A stretch of DNA of 64,000 nt, from assembly GCA_963681505.1 (NCBI GenBank), contig OY811988.1, forward strand, positions 2,436,306-2,500,305. Reading direction: 5' to 3'. The translations under genes were made by a program, and so were the position numbers. Positions 46,011 through 57,927 of this stretch are shown here, piece by piece. This DNA comes from Eunapius fragilis (Eukaryota > Porifera > Demospongiae > Spongillida > Spongillidae). Under the pieces are notes generated by a model. That model was not told where the DNA came from and did no database searches. It saw only the letters and a list, made by a program, of their open reading frames with translations. Within the stretch, counting starts at the first letter, position 1; each line of letters opens with the position of its first letter.

Positions 46011-49000
46011 GGCAGCTATGCAGTGGACACTACTGTAGACAGCTGTGGAGTGGACACTATATGCAGTGGACACTACTGTAGACAGCCATGCAGTGGACAC
46101 TACTGTAGACAGCTGTGGAGTGGACACTACTGTAGACAGCTGTGGAGTGGACACTACTGTAGACAGCTGTGGAGTGGACACTACTGTAGACAGCTGTGGA
46201 GTGGACACTACTGTAGACAGCTGTGGAGTGGACAATACTGTAGACAGCTATGCAGTGGACACTACTGTAGACAGCCATGCAGTGGACACTACTGTAGACA
46301 GCCATGCAGTGGACACTACTGTAGACAGCTGTGGAATGGACACTACTGTAGACAGCTGTGGAGTGGACACTACTGTAGACAGCCATGCAGTGGACACTAC
46401 TGTAGACAGCCATGCAGTGGACACTACTGTAGACAGCTGTGGAGTGGACACTACAGTAGACAGCCATGCAGTGGACACTACTGTAGACAGCCATGCAGTG
46501 GACACTACTGTAGACAGCTGTGGAGTGGACACTACTGTAGACAGCTATGCAGTGGACACTACTGTAGACAGCCATGCAGTGGACACTGGTGTAGACAGCT
46601 GTGGAGTGGACACTACTGTAGACAGCTGTGCAGTGGACACTACTGTAGACAGCTGTGGAGTGGACATTACTGTCGACAGCTATGCAGTGGACACTACTGT
46701 AGACAGCCATGCAGTGGACACTACTGTAGACAGCTGTGGAGTAGACACTATACTGTAGACAGCCATGCAGTGGACACTACTGTAGATAGCTGTGGAGTGG
46801 ACACTACTGTAGACAGCTGAGGAGTGGACACTACTGTAGATAGCTGTGGAGTGGACACTACTGTAGATAGCTATGCAGTGGACACTACTGTAGACAGCTG
46901 TGGAGTGGACACCACTGTAGATAGCTGTGGAGTGGACACTACTGTAGACAGCTGTGGAGTGGACACTACTGTAGACAGCTGTGGAGTGGACACTACTGTC
47001 AACAGCTGTGGAGTGGACACTACTGTAGACAGCTGTGGAGTGGACACTACTGTAGACAGCCATGCAGTGGACACTACTGTCGACAGCTATGCAGTGGACA
47101 CTACAGCAGACGGCCATGCAGTGGACACTACTGTAGACAGCTGTGGAGTGGACACTACTGTAGACAGCCATGCAGTGGACACTACTGTCGACAGCTATGC
47201 AGTGGACACTACAGCAGACGGCCATGCAGTGGACACTACTGTAGACAGCTGTGGAGTGGACACTACTGTAGACAGCCATGCAGTGGACACTACTGTAGAC
47301 AGCTGTGGAGTGGACACTATAATGTAGACAGCTGTGGAGTGGACACTACTGTAGACAGCTGTGGAGTGGACACTACTGTAGATAGCTGTGGAGTGGACAC
47401 TACTGTAGATAGCTGTGGAGTGGACACTACTGTAGACAGTTGAGGAGTGGACACTACTGTAGACAGCTGAGGAATGGACACTACTGTAGACAGCCATGCA
47501 GTGGACACTACTGTAGATAGCTGTGGAGTGGACACTACTGTAGACAGCTGTGTAGTGGACACTACTGTAGACAGCTGTGGAGTGGACACTACTGTAGACA
47601 GCTATGCAGTGGACACTACTGTCGACAGCTGTGGAGTGGACACTACTGTAGACAGCAGAGGAATGGACACTATTGTAGATAGCTGTGGAGTGGACACTAC
47701 TGCAGACAGCTGTGGAGTGGACACTACTGTAAACAGCTGTGGAGTGGACACTACTGTAGACAGCCATGCAGTGGACACTACTGTCGACAGCTATGCAGTG
47801 GACACTACAGCAGACGGCCATGCAGTGGACACTACTGTAGACAGCTGTGGAGTGGACACTACTGTAGACAGCCATGCAGTGGACACTACTGTAGACAGCT
47901 GTGGAGTGGACACTATAATGTAGACAGCTGTGGAGTGGACACTACTGTAGACAGCTGTGGAGTGGACACTACTGTAGACAGCTGTGGAGTGGACACTATA
48001 CTGTAGACAGCCATGCAGTGGACACTACTGTAGACAGCTGTGGAGTGGACACTACTGTAGATAGCTGTGGAGTGGACACTACTGTAGATAGCTGTGGAGT
48101 GGACACTACTGTAGACAGTTGAGGAGTGGACACTACTGTAGACAGCTGAGGAATGGACACTACTGTAGACAGCCATGCAGTGGACACTACTGTAGATAGC
48201 TGTGGAGTGGACACTACTGTAGACAGCTGTGTAGTGGACACTACTGTAGACAGCTGTGGAGTGGACACTACTGTAGACAGCTATGCAGTGGACACTACTG
48301 TCGACAGCTGTGGAGTGGACACTACTGTAGACAGCTGAGGAATGGACACTACTGTAGACAGCTGTGGAGTGGACACCACTATAGATAGCTGTGGAGTGGA
48401 CACTTCTGTAGACAGCTGTGGAGTGGACACTACTGTCGACAGCTATGCAGTGGACACTACTGTAGACAGCCATGCAGTGGACACTACTGTCGACAGCTGT
48501 GGAGTGGACACTACTGTAGACAGCCATGCAGTGGACACTACTGTAGACAGCTGAGGAGTGGACACTACAGCAGACGGCCATGCAGTGGACACTACTGTAG
48601 ACAGCTGTGGAGTGGACACTACTGTAGACAGCCATGCAGTGGACACTACTGTAGACAGCGGTGGATTGGACACTATACTGTAGACAGCCATGCAGTGGAC
48701 ACTATACTGTAGACAGCCATGCAGTGGACACTACTGTAGACAGCTGTGGAGTAGACACTACTGTAGATAGCTGTGGAGTGGACACTACTGTAGACAGCCT
48801 CGCAGTGGACACTACTGTAGACAGCTGAGGAGTGGACACTACTGTAGATCGCTGTGGAGTGGACACTACTGTAGACAGCTGTGGAGTGGAAACTACTGTA
48901 GACAGCTATGCAGTGGACACTACTGTCGACAGCTATGCAGTGGACACTACTGTAGGCAGCCATGCAGTGGACACTACTGTAGACAGCTGAGGAGTGGACA

Positions 49001-52000
49001 CTACAGCAGACGGCCATGCAGTGGACACTACTGTAGACAGCTGTGGAGTGGACACTACTGTAGACAGCCATGCAGTGGACACTACTGTAGACAGCTGAGG
49101 AGTGGACACTACTGTAGATAGCTGTGGAGTGGACACTACTGTAGACAGCTAAGGAGTGGACACTAATGTAGACAGCTGTGGATTGGACACTACTGTAGAC
49201 AGCTATGCAGTGGACACTACTGTAGACAGCTGTGGAGTGGCACTGTAGATAGCTGTGGAGTGGACACCACTGTAGATAGCTGGGGAGTGGACACTACTGT
49301 AGACAGCTGTAGAGTGGACACTACTGTAGACAGCTGTGGAGTGGACACTACTATAGACAGCTGTGGAGTGGACACTACTGTAGACAGCTGTGGAGTGGAC
49401 ACTATACTGTAGACAGCTGTGGAGTGGACACTACTGTAGACAGCTGTGGAGTGACACTATACTGTAGACAGCCATGCAGTGGACACCACTGTAGACAGCT
49501 GAGGAGTGGACACTACTGTAGACAGCTGTGGAGTGGACACCACTGTAGATAGCTGTGGAGTGGACACTACTGTAGACAGCTGTGGAGTGGACACTACTGT
49601 AGACAGCTGTGGAGTGGACACTACTGTAGATAGCTGTGGAGTGGACACCACTGTAGATAGCTGGGGAGTGGACACTACTGTAGACAGCTGTAGAGTGGAG
49701 ACAGCTGTGGTGTGGACACTACTATAGACAGCTGTGGAGTGGAAACTTCTGTAGACAGCTGGGGAGTGGACACTACTGTAGACAGCTAAGGAGTGGACAC
49801 TAATGTAGACAGCTGTGGAGTGGACACTACTGTAGACAGCTGTGGATTGGACACTACTATAGACAGCCATGCAGTGGACACTACTGTAGACAGCTGAGGA
49901 GTGGACACTACTGTAGACAGCTGTGGAGTGGACACTACTGTAGATAACTGTGGAGTGGACACCACTGTAGATAGCTGGGGAGTGGACACTACTGTAGACA
50001 GCTGAGGAGTGGACACTACTGTAGACAGCTGTGGAGTGGACACTACTGTAGATAACTGTGGAGTGGACACTACTGTATACAGCTGTGGAGTGGACACTAT
50101 ACTGTAGACAGCTGTGGAGTGGACACTACTGTAGACAGCTGTGGAGTGGACACTATACTGTAGACAGCCATGCAGTGGACACCACTGTAGACAGCTGAGG
50201 AGTGGACACTACTGTAGACAGCTGTGGAGTGGACACCACTGTAGATAGCTGTGGAGTGGACACTACTGTAGACAGCTGTGGAGTGGACACTACTGTCGAC
50301 AGCTATGCAGTGGACACTACTGTAGACAGCCATGCAGTGGACACTACTGTAGACAGCTGTGGAGTGACGCTACTGTAGACAGCCATGCAGTGGACACTAC
50401 TGTAGACAGCTGAGGAGTGGACACCACTGTAGATAGCTGTGGAGTGGACACTACTGTAGACAGCTGTGGAGTGGACACTACTGTCGACAGCTATGCAGTG
50501 GACACTTCTGTAGACAGCCATGCTGTGGACACTACTGTAGACAGCTGTGGAGTGACACTACTGTAGACAGCCATGCAGTGGACACTACTGTAGACTGCTG
50601 AGGAGTGGACACTACTGTAGACAGCTGTGGAGTGGACACTACTGTAGATAGCTGTGGAGTGGACACCACTGTAGATAGCTGGGGAGTGGACACTACTGTA
50701 GACAGCTGTAGAGTGGAGACAGCTGTGGAGTGGACACTACTATAGACAGCTGTTGAGTGGAAACTTCTGTAGACAGCTGTGGAGTGGACACTACTGTAGA
50801 TAGCTGTGGAGTGGACACCACTGTAGATAGCTGGGGAGTGGACACTACTGTAGACAGCTGTAGAGTGGAGACAGCTGTGGTGTGGACACTACTATAGACA
50901 GCTGTGGAGTGGAAACTTCTGTAGACAGCTGGGGAGTGGACACTACTGTAGACAGCTAAGGAGTGGACACTAATGTAGACAGCTGTGGAGTGGACACTAC
51001 TGTAGACAGCTGTGGATTGGACACTACTATAGACAGCCATGCAGTGGACACTACTGTAGACAGCTGAGGAGTGGACACTACTGTAGACAGCTGTGGAGTG
51101 GACACTACTGTAGATAACTGTGGAGTGGACACCACTGTAGATAGCTGGGGAGTGGACACTACTGTAGACAGCTGTAGAGTGGACACTACTGTAGACAGCT
51201 GTGGAGTGGACACTACTATAGACAGCTGTGGAGTGGACACTACTGTAGACAGCTGTGGAGTGGACACTATACTGTAGACAGCTGTGGAGTGGACACTACT
51301 GTAGACAGCTGTGGAGTGGACACTATACTGTAGACAGCCATGCAGTGGACACCACTGTAGACAGCTGTGGAGTGGACACCACTGTAGATAGCTGTGGAGT
51401 GGACACTACTGTAGACAGCTGTGGAGTGGACACTACTGTCGACAGCTATGCAGTGGACACTACTGTAGACAGCCATGCAGTGGACACTACTGTAGACAGC
51501 TGTGGAGTGACGCTACTGTAGACAGCCATGCAGTGGACACTACTGTAGACAGCTGAGGAGTGGACACCACTGTAGATAGCTGTGGAGTGGACACTACTGT
51601 AGACAGCTGTGGAGTGGACACTACTGTCGACAGCTATGCAGTGGACACTTCTGTAGACAGCCATGCAGTGTACACTACTGTAGACAGCTGTGGAGTGACA
51701 CTACTGTAGACAGCCATGCAGTGGACACTACTGTAGACTGCTGAGGAGTGGACACTACTGTAGACAGCTGTGGAGTGGACACTACTGTAGATAGCTGTGG
51801 AGTGGACACCACTGTAGATAGCTGGGGAGTGGACACTACTGTAGACAGCTGTAGAGTGGAGACAGCTGTGGAGTGGACACTACTATAGACAGCTGTTGAG
51901 TGGAAACTTCTGTAGACAGCTGGGGAGTGGACACTACTGTAGACAGCCATGCAGTGGACACTACTGTAGATAGCTGTGGAGTGAACACTACTCTAGACAG

Positions 52001-52262
52001 CTGTAGAGTGGACACTACTATATAGATAGCCGCGGAGTGGACACTACAGTCGACAGCTGTGGAGTGGACACTACTGTAGACAGCTGTGGAGTGGACACTA
52101 CAGTAGACAGCTGTGGAGTGGACACTACTGTAGACAGCTGTGGAGTGGACGCTACTGTAGACAGCTGTGGAGTGGACGCTACTGTAGACAGCTGTGGAGT
52201 GGACACTACTGTAGACAGCTGTGGAGTGGACGCTACTGTAGACAGCTGTGGAGTGGACGCTA
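46010..52262 (+). repeat. 27-bp satellite array, ~230 copies
   Basis: Unit GTGGACACTACTGTAGACAG + CTGTGGA, with common variants CTATGCA, CCATGCA and CTGAGGA in the last seven bases and GTAGATAG/GTCGACAG inside. Variant order recurs over longer distances: blocks near 47317-47589 and 47996-48268 repeat at ~679 bp, and 49457-49870 and 50693-51040 repeat at ~1.17 kb. This is a higher-order organisation from unequal exchange. The many open frames (VDTTVDSCG and HSTAVYSSV repeats) arise because 27 is divisible by three. Confidence 0.95.
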
Positions 52263-52265
52263 TTA

Positions 52266-53010
52266 TCCTGCTGTACATGCTTGTTCAGTTACATTTTGAA
52301 TTATGTACCTCTAGAAGTTTCAAAACGTGCCTGGGCCTTGCATCCTGAAAACATTTCCTACGTATGTAAACTGTACCACGGGCCCTGACCAACCCAAATC
52401 AGTTAGAGATAGGGCTAGTAATGATATTTACAACTCAAGCGGGTGTTTTAAGCAATGAATATCATTACTAGCTCTCACTACTGATTGGTAAGGTTGAACG
52501 CTGACCTGATAAAATTGGATTGCTGTACGTACTTGTACATGTACAGGAACTGCAGTTGTATACTTCACACAACAGTGTTAGGACGTTGGTAAGGGTTTAC
52601 TTATTGTTTTGAGGTGATCTTGAGGAGTGGATTCAAGCAGAGAAATGATCATGAGTAGCTATTTCTTAAAGATCACCTGAACACCTTTGTTTAACCTTAC
52701 TAGTATCCTATGGCTGTTGAGTCAAGTCAATGCAACCTGAGCTATTTCTGACTTTCCTAATGCCCGCTACCTTCTAAATTCAATATGATAGCCAGTAACA
52801 ATATTCATTACTTGAGGTACAGACGCTTGAATTGTGATTATCACTACTAGCCCTATCTCTTACTGATTTGGGTTGGTCAGGGCCCGTGGTAAGGTTTATA
52901 TAGGTAGGGAATGTTCTCAGAATGCAAGGCCCAGGCACGTTTTGAAACCTCCAGATGTATGTACTTTACACACATGATACGAACAAGCATGTACAGCATG
53001 AATTACAGTT
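52266..53010. repeat. Central inverted repeat of the foldback element
   Basis: 52266-52440 is the imperfect inverse of ~52835-53005; landmarks are GCTGTACATGCTTGTTC/GAACAAGCATGTACAGC and CGGGCCCTGACCAACCCAAA with its inverse. A ~390-bp spacer lies between, itself with a small inverted repeat (GGGCTAGTAATGATATT against AATATCATTACTAGCTC, 52411-52473). Confidence 0.85.
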
Positions 53011-53654
53011 CATAAAGGTGTTTGGGTAATCTGCTAGAAATATACCTACTAGTATATATAACACGGTCTGGGGTGGGTCCCTTTCACAACTGTCTGCTGC
53101 AGCTCGTCTGACATTAGAGTTGTCTGTTATAGTAAATCACTCCATAGCCTGCAGTAAGGTCTCCTTTGTGGCTGTCTGCTCCACTGACCACTCCACAGTT
53201 GTTGACTGTAGTGCATACTCCAAAGCTGTCTGTCTGCTCCAGGACAGCTACATGTATCTGCCATAGAGTCTACTCCACATATGTCTACTGCACTGTACAC
53301 TTGCCATACTAAAGTGGACCCACACCAAACAGCTATGGAATTCACCTGTGGAGTGGATGCTTTTGCAGTCAGCTAAGGAGTAACCACAGACCACTATGAT
53401 GGCATGGACACAGCATAGGGTTGACGACGCTATAGGCATGGCATAGACCTTATAGCCAACAGTCATGGAGTACTCTACAGCTGTCTACTTTTGTATGTGG
53501 GGACTCATATAGCTTAGATGTCTGCAGTAATGTAGTGTGAGTCGACTTCACTGCTGTTTGCTGCAGGTTCTTTCACTCCATAATCTGCCATATTATATAC
53601 TCCATAGCACTCCGCTATGGAGTACTGCATAGCTATCTGCAAGTCAGGGTACAC
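53011..53654 (-). repeat. Degenerate edge of the satellite
   Basis: Scattered, badly diverged versions of the 27-bp unit (CTGTCTGCTCCACTGACCAC, CACTCCACAGTTGTTGACTG) in the inverted orientation, consistent with decay at an array edge. Confidence 0.6.
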
Positions 53655-55021
53655 TTAAAAACAGCTGTCGGTAGTAGTTTCCACTCCACAGCTGTCTACA
53701 GTGGTGTCCACTCCACAGCTGTCTACAGTAGTGTCCACTACACAGCTGTCTACAGTAGTGTCCACTCTACAGCTGTATACAGTAGTGTCCACTGCATGGC
53801 TGTCTACAGTAGTGTCACTCCACAGCTGTCTACAGTGGTGTCAACTCCACAGCTGTCTACAGTAGTGTCCACTGAATGGCTGTCTACAGTAGTGTCCACT
53901 GCATAGCTGTCTACAGTAGTGTCTACTCCACAGCTGTCTATAGTAGTGTCCACTCCACAGCTGTCTACAGTAGTGTGCACTCCCCAGCTGTCTACAGTAG
54001 TGTCCACTCCACAGCTGTCTACAGTAGTGTCCACTACACAGCTGTCTACAGTAGTGTCCACTCCATAGCTGTCTATACAGTAGTATTCACTCCACAGCTA
54101 GTGTCCACTGCATAGCTGTGTCTACAGTAGTGTCCACTCTACAGCTGTCTACAGTAGTGTCCACTCCACAGCTATCTACAGTAGTGTCCACTACACAGCT
54201 GTCTACAGTAGCGTCCACTGCATGGCTGTCTACAGTAGTGTCACTCCACAGCTGTCTACAGTGGTGTCAACTCCACAGCTGTCTACAGTAGTGTCCACTG
54301 CATGGCTGTCTACAGTAGTATCCACTGCACGGCTGTCTACAGTAGTGTCCACTGCATAGCTGTCTACAGTAGTGTCCACTCCACAGCTGTCTACAGTAGT
54401 GTCCACTGCATGGCTGTCTACAGTAGTGTCCACTCCACAGCTGTCTACAGTAGTGTCCACTACACAGCTGTCTACAGTAGTGTCCACTCCACAGCTGTCT
54501 ACAGTAGTGTCCACTGCATAGCTGACTACAGTAGTGTCCACTGCATAGCTGTCTACAGTAGTGTCCACTGCATAGCTGCCTACAGTAGTGTCCACTCCAC
54601 AGCTGTCTACAGTGGTGTCCACTCCACAGCTGTCTACAGTAGTGTCCACTGCATAGCTGTCTACAGTAGTGTCCACTCCACAGCTATCTACAGTGGTGTC
54701 CACTCCACAGCTGTCTATAGTAGTGTCCACTGCATGGCTGTCTACAGTAGTGTCTAATGCATGGCTGTCTACAGTAGTGTCCACTGCATAGCTGTCTACA
54801 GTAGTGTCCACTCCACAGCTGTCTACAGTAGTGTTCACTGCATGGCTGTCTATAGTAGTGTCCACTCCATAGCTGTCTACAGTAGTTTCCACTCCACAGC
54901 TGTCTACAGTAGTGTCCACTGCATAGCTGCCTACATTAGTGTCCACTCCGCAGCTATCTACAGTGGTCTCCACACCACAGCTGTCTATAGTAGTGTCCAC
55001 TGCATGGCTGTCTAGAGTAGT
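53655..55021 (-). repeat. 27-bp satellite array, inverted orientation, ~50 copies
   Basis: The same unit as 46010-52262 on the opposite strand (TCCACAGCTGTCTACAGTAG + TGTCCAC). It is about a fifth as long as the left array, so the two arms have expanded unequally. Confidence 0.95.
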
Positions 55022-56191
55022 GGGGTACAGATCACATACAAGCAGTTAAAGGAAAAAAATGCTTGTGTATATATGGGTGAAGATATGTATGTGCATGTGT
55101 GTGTGTTTGTACAAGAATACGCCATACAATGGTGTACTGTACTAGTAACAATGCATGTGTGTGCAAAAGTTCACAAGGACGTGTAAACCAAGATGAGGAC
55201 CTATGCCCTTGTCTCAGCACCATTTTGGTTTTCTTGGCCAATCTATAATGTGAGCATATCACCCGTACTTCATTGAGCAGCTATTTTGCAGTAACCTTCT
55301 CTAGTGAGGTAGACATTCAGCTGGACGGGTTTTTCTAGTTTTAACGCACACCTGGGCCACCACCACCATCATCATCATCATTATCATTACTTCCATTACA
55401 ATTAACACCTTCATTACCACCATCACTTCACCTTGGACTCGCCGTCATCAAATTTATTGTCAACATCGTTGTCGTCAATCATAACCATCGAAATTGCCAT
55501 AATTACCATCGTCATCAGCATCAACGCTCTCAACCATGCACGCCGTCCTCGTCCTCGACCTGAATATCGTACCGGCCTAACCGTTGCAACCAAATTAACG
55601 AGTCGGCTCGTCTCCACTCGTGTTATACGGCGCCATGCTGCCTTATCTGTGCCTACATCGAAGAACGTTGACAATCTTAACTTACCGTATGCTGTACAGC
55701 AAATCAACGATCGATGTGCAACGCCATCACGCAATAGGGTCTTGTAGGCGTGGTAATAGGTTATCAACAGGAAGAGATTAATATTCATTGATGTCTCTGG
55801 CCATAGAATGGCGCGAATCGAGCGGGAAATATGTCCCTACTTTGCAAAGCAATATCTTTGTAACGGGTAATGTAAAAATTAACGAACAGGACAAATCGAT
55901 AGGCACAGGATCCCTCTACGTATAAATCAATTTTGGAATGAATTGAGATTTCCTGCCGAAAGATATGGGGAGTTTGAACCCCAAGGGGTATCGGACATCG
56001 CGACACTGGCATGGAGCATGTTCAAGATCCCAAAATGTATTTTATCATAGAGAAAAGGTGTATTATGAAGTGCTGAAAATAGGAAGACGGTAGCGTTAAC
56101 CGTTCGGAAGTTATAGCATTTCAAACGTGGTGCATTTTTATTATGCTTTATTATAATACACGCTAGGTCCCTTTTCTCGGAAACTTTCCCA
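55022..56191 (-). repeat. Right terminal inverted arm of the foldback element
   Basis: Inverse of 44888-46010. It has a ~50-bp stretch near 55030-55075 with no match in the left arm, and scattered substitutions. Confidence 0.85.
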
Positions 56192-56470
56192 TATAATGCT
56201 GATCAGCAAGCTATATCAGATGCATACGCGTAGACCAGCATGGGAGTGACCCTACTTACCGCGTTCGGTCGGGTAGTCGGGCCACGCCCAACTACGCGGA
56301 GACGTCATTCTATAGCTACGCTGGACGCATCAGGACCCGGTCTCACACCAGGAGCCGTTATTGAAAGGTCGTGGGTAAGTTTTTATTATTGAGTTAGAAA
56401 ATCCAACTACATACTGTTCAACACTGCCATACAATTATAAAAATTTCTTGCAGTCAGAGAGAACTGCTGA

Positions 56471-57361
56471 TCACTGGAATGCTCCTTTCACCGCACCTAT
56501 CCACGTTCTTATGTCGGTTGGTTTCTCCCCGGTGATTGCTGTGTATTGACCGAGATCTCCTTGGTTCGTAACAGGAGAACCTCCATTGATCAACTTGTCC
56601 ACTTCCAAAACACCGTCCGCCTGCCACTCCGGGAACCCCATTTGCAGCAAGGCCTGTTTTGCGGCCTCGAACGGAACCTGAACGTACTGCACCTGTCTGC
56701 CGAGTGCTTCGCTAAAGATAGCAGCGACCTCGCTGAGGGTGTGTCTGTCGCTTACGAGATTGTACGTTCGGTTGGCGTGCCCGGTTGGGTTGGTGAGTAT
56801 CGCGGCGGCCGCATTTCCCGCGTCCGCAACGAGCACGGGAGTAAACGGCTTGCTCGGGTCGATGGCATTGTAAAAGGCCGACTGACTCTTGATGGTATCC
56901 TTAAAGCCCCAGTAGTTGTCGGTGAAGAGAGGTAGACGAAGGAAGGCGTAGGTCACCCCGAGGCCGGAAATAGTGCTCTCCAGCTTTGTGAACTGAGCAC
57001 CAAATATGGTGTCCGTCAAATCGGCCGTGAGCACACTGACCACCAGGAGGAACTTTACTCCCGCGTCTCTGGCGGCCTCGGCGGTGGCAATGGAGAGCTC
57101 CGCCCTCGCCTTGGTTCCAGGTGTGACGATGAACAATGCATCCACGCCCTTCAGGGTTGACACAAGCTTGTCTCTGTCGCCGCCCATCTCGGCTGCGACC
57201 AAGGTGACGCCACTCAGTCCCTTCAGCTTATCGGCGCTCTCCGGATTGCGAACACCAGCTCTGATCTCGACCTTATCGGCATATTTGGAGGACAGCGCAG
57301 CTACTGTTGCGGCTCCAACGTTACCACTTGCGCCGATAACGAACACCACTGGCTTCGACAT
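56471..57361 (-). CDS. NmrA-like NAD(P)-binding protein, copy 1
   Basis: An intronless 296-aa protein from ATG 57361. An N-terminal Rossmann nucleotide-binding motif GASGNVG (residues 10-16) is followed by AGVRNP, where an Arg typically contacts NADP phosphate, and FIVTPG at the end of a strand. FTKLESTISGLGVTYAFLRL and PLFTDNYW match the 'E..L..SG...T.LRP..F..N' stretch of NmrA/HSCARG and NAD(P)H-azoreductase-like atypical SDRs. The classical YxxxK pair is absent, as in NmrA proteins, which act as redox sensors or quinone/azo reductases. Substrate is unknown. It is clearly GC-richer than its surroundings, which hints at bacterial origin. A TATA-like box lies ~56 bp upstream. Confidence 0.88.
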   Translation of the reverse strand: MSKPVVFVIGASGNVGAATVAALSSKYADKVEIRAGVRNPESADKLKGLSGVTLVAAEMGGDRDKLVSTLKGVDALFIVTPGTKARAELSIATAEAARDAGVKFLLVVSVLTADLTDTIFGAQFTKLESTISGLGVTYAFLRLPLFTDNYWGFKDTIKSQSAFYNAIDPSKPFTPVLVADAGNAAAAILTNPTGHANRTYNLVSDRHTLSEVAAIFSEALGRQVQYVQVPFEAAKQALLQMGFPEWQADGVLEVDKLINGGSPVTNQGDLGQYTAITGEKPTDIRTWIGAVKGAFQ

Positions 57362-57417
57362 TTTATACACAAAACAGTGTGGTCAAGAGATGATGAGTAA
57401 GAAGGGAGAAATGTCTG

Positions 57418-57425
57418 TTATAAAT
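57418..57425 (-). promoter_or_regulatory. TATA-like box of NmrA copy 1
   Basis: On the minus strand CTATTTATAACAG, ~56 bp before the ATG; the same sequence stands before copy 2 near 63337-63344. Confidence 0.4.
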
Positions 57426-57927
57426 AGTACCACGTAGGCGTAAGAGATGTGGCTCGTGACGAAACAAGTCATGTCGCGAGGAATGCATTAATTTAATTTG
57501 CACTCCCACGCGATGATCCAATGCCGTGTGTGATACGCGTCAGCACGTAAATGGTGACGTGCACGTGATGTTTTAATTCTGCAGGCAGTTAGTTGTATTT
57601 GAAACTGCATGCGTATATCTTATAAAACTATATGTATCAAAAAGAGACGTATTTTTCAAATTATTTCATATTCAAATAATGTCTACAACTTCTTTCTTAC
57701 GCACTTGAAATTAGACTCTCAATCATGAAGGCGTCAGAGCGTTACGAGAGGCTGCCCTTAGGGAACATTAACCTCACTTAACCATCATTAACTTCTATGA
57801 AACCAATGGAAGGGCAAAATTAGAAACGCGACGCCACGAGCTCTGAACTGAAAACTGACCTGACCACGTCATATTTCAGCAGACATTATAAGGGTGAAAA
57901 CTTTATTTATCTCACCTACTCCAAAAA

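Larger units (their letters stand above)
44888..56191. mobile_element. Giant foldback-type element (~11.3 kb)
   Basis: The whole interval is one large imperfect inverted structure. Outer arms of ~1.1 kb are inverse copies (44888-~46010 and ~55022-56191), starting TGGGAAAGTTTCCGAGAAAA and ending TTTTCTCGGAAACTTTCCCA, each flanked by TA (in an AT-repeat on the left). Inside come a 27-bp satellite in one orientation (46010-52262), a central part with its own inverted repeat, and the same satellite inverted (53655-55021). Arms built partly of tandem repeats recall Drosophila FB/foldback elements. No transposase is recognised. The outer arms are ~97% alike by eye, so the element is young or its arms are kept alike by gene conversion. 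Confidence 0.8.

Noticed and set aside
46010-52262. CRISPR array
   Set aside because: Units are contiguous, with no unique spacers between repeats, and the context is eukaryotic.
45987-52278. Dozens of frames encoding VDTTVDSCG or HSTAVYSSV repeats
   Set aside because: They follow from the 27-bp satellite unit; frames on both strands are equally open and end at random unit variants.
55433-55747. 104-codon frame conserved in both foldback arms, and the 120-codon antisense frame
   Set aside because: Conservation follows from the arms being copies of each other; both strands are open and neither looks like a known protein. Recorded under the arm instead.
56546-57437. Plus-strand frames over the NmrA-like gene (129, 143 and 204 codons)
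   Set aside because: Shadows of the minus-strand gene caused by its GC-rich codons; no domain match.
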